From positions 1-18,964 of the forward strand of contig JACQZL010000385.1 of assembly GCA_016213865.1 (NCBI GenBank): a stretch of DNA of 18,964 nucleotides, in the 5' to 3' direction. This DNA is from Candidatus Rifleibacteriota bacterium (GTDB lineage: Bacteria; UBP17; UBA6191; JACPRK01). This document shows, piece after piece, positions 15,944 to 18,964 of the stretch. Numbering within the stretch: position 1 is the stretch's first letter; every line of letters begins with the position of its first letter. The position numbers were made by a program, and so were the translations under genes. The notes under the pieces are model-generated. The model ran no database searches. It was not told the origin of the DNA and was given only the letters and a program-made list of their open reading frames with translations.

Positions 15944-15949
15944 AGTATA
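15944..15949 (-). promoter_or_regulatory. -10 box of the pseudopilin-propeller gene, possibly leaderless
   Basis: On the minus strand TATACT ends 5 nt before the first ATG (15938) and 8 nt before the second (15935). With the usual spacing, transcription would start at or within the start codons, and no Shine-Dalgarno sequence is present. There is no visible -35 box. Confidence 0.4.
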
Positions 15950-16226
15950 CAGTTCGGGGGCACTTCCCGAGCAGGCTGACCCGGCTGGCGCCGGGTAAGA
16001 GCCGGCACGGACGCCGGCCCTACTGCCCTCGCTTGGCTCGGGCTGGCTGGTCGGGTAGGGCGAGCGCGGCCTTATACAGCTTCCCGAACTTCAACTTCAT
16101 GGGTGGTGTGCGGCTCCTCCGCGTTCTGCGCGCGCACCCGAGTGAGCGCCGGCAGTTGTGCGTGGCTGGCGGGCCGTGCAAGACTGGGAGTGTCCTGGAG
16201 GATACTCTCCGGCTCCCGAACCTGCG

Positions 16227-16243
16227 GCGGGCGGCTCGCCCGC
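16227..16243 (+). promoter_or_regulatory. Leader hairpin before ribosome site
   Basis: GCGGGCG (16227-16233) and CGCCCGC (16237-16243) form a perfect 7-bp stem with a 3-nt loop, 6 nt upstream of AAGGAG (16250-16255). A second stem at 16188-16207 (GAGTGTCC/GGATACTC, TGGA loop) lies just above it. They could influence translation or mRNA stability of the downstream gene; this is inference from position. Confidence 0.35.
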
Positions 16244-16262
16244 ACTCCCAAGGAGTTCCCTG

Positions 16263-17270
16263 ATGAGACGAACCGTCCTGGCTCCGCTGGTGCTGTCCCT
16301 GTTCGCGGCGGTCACGGCCGGCGCCGAGGCTCCCGCGCCGGCGCCCTCCTGGGCCAATGAGGTGGCGTCTGCCATCCAGACGTATCAGCAACGGACCGCG
16401 CCGGCGCTCCAGCCCCTCTACGCGGAACTGGACACGGTCAGAAAACAGGCTGCGGCCGCTCCGAGCAACCCGCCGGGCAGCCTGGTGCCCCCTTCCCGGG
16501 TGGCCAGCCTACAGGCGTACCGCGAGCTGTTCGTGCTGGCCACGCTGCCGGACAAGTGGAGCGTCGATTTGCTGAGCCGGGCGATGAAGGCCCGTGACCT
16601 GGGAGAGGAAGACCGCGCCGCGGCGAGCGAACCCCAGGAACCGTACGCCAAGTTCCGTGCCGCCTTCGCCCGCAGTCCTCGCGGTTTGACGCTGCCGAAG
16701 CTCCCGTCGCCCGCCCAGCCCGAAACGGCCGACGTGCCCGCGGCCCAGGTCCTGACGGCCCTGCAGAAGGCGGTGGACGCCCAAGGGCACCCGGACGCCG
16801 ACCGGGCCTTCCTGGCTTACCAGAGCGCGGCCGAGCAGTTCACCTCAGGGCTGGCCGCGAAGATCGAGTACCGGGTGAGAGGGCACTTGCTGACCCTGAA
16901 GGGGGCCCTCGCCAAGCTGCTTCCGGAGATGCCGCCCGAGTGGAGCACCCTGCCCGATCCGCTGCGCCGGCCTGCGATTTACTTCATGGCCTCTTACTAC
17001 TTCCAGGGCCACGGCGGCGAGACGGGCCGCACGAGCGCCATCGGCACCGGCTCGGGCGACGCCGCCTCGGAGCCGAGCGACCGCGGGACCGGCGCGGGAG
17101 ACACCCAGGAGCCCGGCTCCAGCGGCACCGGCAGCGGCGACGAGGCAGTCGAGCCGTCCGTTGCCGGCACGGGAACGGGCACCTCCACGCCGGACGTCTT
17201 CAAGGAGCGTCCGGGGACGGGCACGGGCAAGGTGAAGGGCGTGCCGACAGCTTCCGGAACGGGGAGTTGA
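16263..17270 (+). CDS. Secreted protein with period-14 Gly-Thr-Gly repeat tail
   Basis: A 335-residue protein. ATG 16263 has AAGGAG 7 nt upstream and starts a signal peptide (MRRTVLAPLVLSLFAAVTAG, cleavage near AGA-EA). Residues 25-250 are mostly helical and rich in Ala, Leu and Pro, with no family I recognise. From residue 261 to the end, a Gly-Thr-Gly triplet recurs at 261, 275, 288, 302, 318 and 332, a spacing of 13-16 residues, within a Ser/Glu/Pro-rich, probably disordered tail (GTGSGDAASEPS is one unit). There are no cysteines and no obvious enzyme motif. The product is exported and perhaps surface-attached. The gene stands on the same strand as the propeller gene 333 bp downstream, but the hairpins between them argue against one transcript. 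Confidence 0.85.
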   Translation: MRRTVLAPLVLSLFAAVTAGAEAPAPAPSWANEVASAIQTYQQRTAPALQPLYAELDTVRKQAAAAPSNPPGSLVPPSRVASLQAYRELFVLATLPDKWSVDLLSRAMKARDLGEEDRAAASEPQEPYAKFRAAFARSPRGLTLPKLPSPAQPETADVPAAQVLTALQKAVDAQGHPDADRAFLAYQSAAEQFTSGLAAKIEYRVRGHLLTLKGALAKLLPEMPPEWSTLPDPLRRPAIYFMASYYFQGHGGETGRTSAIGTGSGDAASEPSDRGTGAGDTQEPGSSGTGSGDEAVEPSVAGTGTGTSTPDVFKERPGTGTGKVKGVPTASGTGS

Positions 17271-17603
17271 GGCGCAAGGTGCTCCTGCGGCCGGGCTTCG
17301 TCGAAGGCCCTCGCCGCGGAGCCCGGGCCACAGGAACAACCCCGGGCCTTGCGGGAAGCCAGGGGGGAGAAGCCGTTGCCGGTCGACGGTCGCCGAGGTC
17401 CTCGCGGTGGGTAGACCTCGGAGGTGGCGGCCAGGACTATTTCTGCCTGAGGCGAAACCCGAGAGGACCGGTCCCGGTAGTAGCTGTTGCCGGGGCAAGC
17501 GCGCGCGCTGACGTGTTGCGCATGCCGAACCGGCGAGCTGAGCGAGATCTCACCTCGACAACTTCAGCATTGGTACGCGATAGAAAGGAAGGTACTGGCA
17601 ACG
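17271..17603. other. Intergenic region with two hairpins
   Basis: This 333-bp gap contains the hairpin at 17321-17347 and a second one with perfect 8-bp arms, CCGAGGTC (17393-17400) and GACCTCGG (17414-17421). The remainder shows no ORF with protein-like character and no riboswitch consensus that I recognise. A weak promoter pair (TCGACA near 17555, GATAGA near 17579) could serve the propeller gene. Confidence 0.45.
17321..17347 (+). terminator. GC hairpin, possible terminator
   Basis: GCCCGGG (17321-17327) and CCCGGGC (17341-17347) form a perfect 7-bp stem with a 13-nt loop, 50 nt after the stop of the repeat-tail gene. There is no T-run. Confidence 0.35.
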
Positions 17604-18521
17604 ATGTTCTCAATTCGAGGCCTGGCCACCGCCATCCGGGGCCTTCTCAGTCTCACCCTGGTCGCATCGCTGCCCGTCGGGGCGGCCGACTTTCAGCTCT
17701 TCGACGATGGCGTGGGCACTCAGATGCTCGCCGTCGGCTCGTCCTGCGTCTACGTACTGAAGAACAACGGCAACATCTGGATGAACCGCTACGGTCGCTT
17801 CGAGCAAATCGATGACGGCATTGGCACGCGCCAGATCGCCGCCAACGGCGACACGCTCTACGTCCTCAAGAACAACGGCAATATCTGGAGGTACACCAAC
17901 GGCCGCTTCGAGCAAATCGACGACGGCACCGGCAGCCGGATGCTGTCGGCCCAGAACGGCACGCTCTACGTGCTGAAGAACAACGGCAATGTCTTCCGCT
18001 ACGCCTGGGGCCGCTGGAACCGCATCGACGACGGCGTGGGGACCAAGTTCATCTCGGCCACTCCGACCGGGCTCCTGGTAACCAAGAACAACGGCAACGT
18101 CTGGGCGTACGCTGAGCGCGGCAACCACTTCGAGATGCTCGACAACGGCACCAACACCCAGATGGCAGTCGGCAACGGCGAGCAGTCCTTCATCCTCAAG
18201 GACAACGGCAACATCTGGATGCACCACGACCGCCGCTTCGACCGTATCGACGACGGCACCGGCACCAAGCAGATCGAGGCCGACCGCTCGGCGCTCTTCG
18301 CTCTCAAAAACAACGGCAACGTCTGGGGCTACTCGATCTCCTACAACCAGTTCTCCAAGCTGGACGACGGCACCGGTACGCGCAACCTCGCCGCCGGCGA
18401 TGGCCAGCTCTACCTCGTGAAGAACAACGGCAACGTCTGGAAGATGAACGACACCTTCTACAAGGACCGTGACGCCACGCGCGTGAACAACTTCGACACG
18501 TTGCATGGCTCCGGCATGTAG
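17604..18521 (+). CDS. Secreted seven-repeat beta-propeller-like protein (KNNGN repeats)
   Basis: A 305-residue protein. ATG 17604 begins a signal peptide (IRGLLSLTLVASLPVGAA, cleavage near residue 28); AGGAAGG lies 11 nt upstream. The whole mature protein consists of seven repeats of 36-38 residues with the pattern DDGtGT, a short strand, LYVLKNNGNIW, aromatic, RFEQI. The K of the K-[ND]-NGN motif falls at 53, 89, 125, 161, 199, 235 and 273. Seven repeats of this length fit a seven-bladed beta-propeller, with resemblance to tectonin-type repeats. Such propellers commonly bind carbohydrates or proteins; no ligand is implied by the sequence. Repeats are similar at DNA level (AAGAACAACGGCAA in most blades), suggesting recent or homogenised duplication. 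It has its own terminator. Confidence 0.9.
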   Translation: MFSIRGLATAIRGLLSLTLVASLPVGAADFQLFDDGVGTQMLAVGSSCVYVLKNNGNIWMNRYGRFEQIDDGIGTRQIAANGDTLYVLKNNGNIWRYTNGRFEQIDDGTGSRMLSAQNGTLYVLKNNGNVFRYAWGRWNRIDDGVGTKFISATPTGLLVTKNNGNVWAYAERGNHFEMLDNGTNTQMAVGNGEQSFILKDNGNIWMHHDRRFDRIDDGTGTKQIEADRSALFALKNNGNVWGYSISYNQFSKLDDGTGTRNLAAGDGQLYLVKNNGNVWKMNDTFYKDRDATRVNNFDTLHGSGM

Positions 18522-18542
18522 ACCGAGAACCAGCAGTCTCCT

Positions 18543-18573
18543 CGAAGGCCTCGCCCGGATGGCGGGGCCTTCG
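18543..18573 (+). terminator. Terminator hairpin of the propeller gene
   Basis: CGAAGGCCTCGCC (18543-18555) pairs with GGCGGGGCCTTCG (18561-18573), a 13-bp stem with one T-G pair and a 5-nt loop, 21 nt after the stop. It is followed by TCATTGCG rather than a T-run. Confidence 0.75.
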
Positions 18574-18625
18574 TCATTGCGTCCGCTGCCTGTCGAAGGG
18601 GGCGGGAGAGTTGGCTCTGCGAGCC

Positions 18626-18669
18626 GTGCTTCGACTCGGAGGCTCGTAAACGAGCCTCCGGCTCAGCAC
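18626..18669. repeat. REP-like nested hairpin
   Basis: The inner stem CGGAGGCTCG (18637-18646) / CGAGCCTCCG (18651-18660) is perfect with a TAAA loop. Outside it, GTGCT (18626-18630) pairs with AGCAC (18665-18669). The flanks GTGCTTCGAC and GGCTCAGCACGAACGG look like the two halves of the common TTCGAC-GCTCAG-CGAACGG palindromic repeat, with the inner stem inserted between them. Confidence 0.6.
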
Positions 18670-18760
18670 GAACGGATCCCGGTTTCTCCATGATCCGTCG
18701 TCGCTCCCCCACGGACCCGGGTGCCTACTCTGCGCATGGGCAGTCTGATGGCTCATCCAG

Positions 18761-18788
18761 AGCCGGTAGCCAGTAGCCGGTAGCCGGT
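18761..18788. repeat. Heptamer tandem repeat, four units
   Basis: Four 7-bp units, three AGCCGGT and one AGCCAGT. The 13-mer AGTAGCCGGTAGC (18772-18784) recurs in inverted orientation at 18938-18950. Confidence 0.8.
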
Positions 18789-18964
18789 GATGCCGGATCG
18801 CCGGCAGGCTGCAGACGGTTGGCAAGGGGATCATCATCCAGCGGCAGCCTCGCGCTCGCGTGGTCCCATCTGCGGGCTCGTTCGGCGTCCCCTGCGAACC
18901 AACCAGCAGCCCATCTGGAGCCCTGCAACGAGCCCTCGCTACCGGCTACTTGTTCCGGCCGCAC

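Larger units (their letters stand above)
15939..16262. other. Divergent intergenic region with hairpins
   Basis: A 324-bp gap between divergent genes. It contains GCCGG-type inverted repeats (CCGGC-ACGGAC-GCCGG near 16002-16017), an 8-bp hairpin at 16188-16207 and a 7-bp GC hairpin at 16227-16243 just before the ribosome site of the plus-strand gene. A minus-strand TATAAG near 16073-16078 is another possible -10 box. No credible ORF is seen. Confidence 0.5.
18574..18964. other. Non-coding repeat-rich region
   Basis: About 390 bp to the window edge without a credible gene. It holds a REP-like nested hairpin (18626-18669), a heptamer array (18761-18788) and an inverted copy of 13 bp of that array (18938-18950). 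Reading frames crossing it translate the repeats into low-complexity peptide, which argues against coding. Confidence 0.6.

Noticed and set aside
17380..17480. Possible riboswitch upstream of the propeller gene
   Set aside because: There is one hairpin and a GGCGAAACC stretch, but the conserved core elements of c-di-GMP, cobalamin, TPP or other classes I know are missing.
17750..18440. Regular DNA repeats with AAGAACAACGGCAA, looked at as a possible CRISPR or tandem array
   Set aside because: The repeats are in frame, 108-114 bp apart, and encode the conserved blade motif, so they are protein repeats.
18725..18964. 79-residue minus-strand frame reaching the window end
   Set aside because: It translates the heptamer repeat and other non-coding sequence and has no protein-like motif.

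Overview
The window is GC-rich, protein-dense DNA from a Gram-negative bacterium. Evidence for this is a predicted outer-membrane barrel, several Sec-type signal peptides, a GspG-like pseudopilin and an extracytoplasmic multiheme cytochrome c. No rRNA, tRNA, phage, transposase or CRISPR signal was found. The gene mix, together with many small palindromic and heptamer repeats between genes, would fit an uncultured Acidobacteriota-like lineage. That placement is an impression, not a demonstration.

Layout. Positions 1-2186: the 3' part of a multiheme cytochrome c with a PKD-like and a carboxypeptidase-regulatory-like domain, ending in a strong hairpin. 2328-3831 (minus strand): an orphan nucleotidyltransferase of the AbiEii type and a small outer-membrane beta-barrel protein. 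3832-4125: a divergent intergenic region with nested palindromes. 4126-8824 (plus): a secreted protein of unknown function, an M3 zinc oligopeptidase, a COG1579 coiled-coil/zinc-ribbon protein and a membrane-anchored TPM-domain protein with a C-terminal zinc ribbon. 9070-11490: Lon protease. 11576-14034: tyrA (with an ACT domain) and aroA, overlapping by 4 bp. 14031-15938 (minus): a GspG-type pseudopilin domain fused to a large TolB/WD40-like beta-propeller. 16263-17270: a secreted protein with a period-14 Gly-Thr-Gly tail. 17604-18521: a secreted protein built almost only of seven 36-38-residue repeats, closed by a clear terminator hairpin. 18574-18964: non-coding sequence with REP-like and heptamer repeats.

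Functional themes. The centre is housekeeping: protein quality control (Lon, M3 peptidase) and aromatic amino-acid synthesis (TyrA and AroA act on either side of chorismate). The edges are cell-surface functions: extracellular electron transfer or respiration (cytochrome), an outer-membrane barrel, and two predicted beta-propeller proteins, one of them carried on a pseudopilin.

The most unusual items are the pseudopilin-propeller fusion, the near-perfect seven-repeat propeller, the heptamer tandem repeats that recur with different unit sequences in three separate intergenic regions, and a G-quadruplex-forming repeat directly after one stop codon. Two genes have -10-like boxes so close to their start codons that leaderless mRNAs are plausible.
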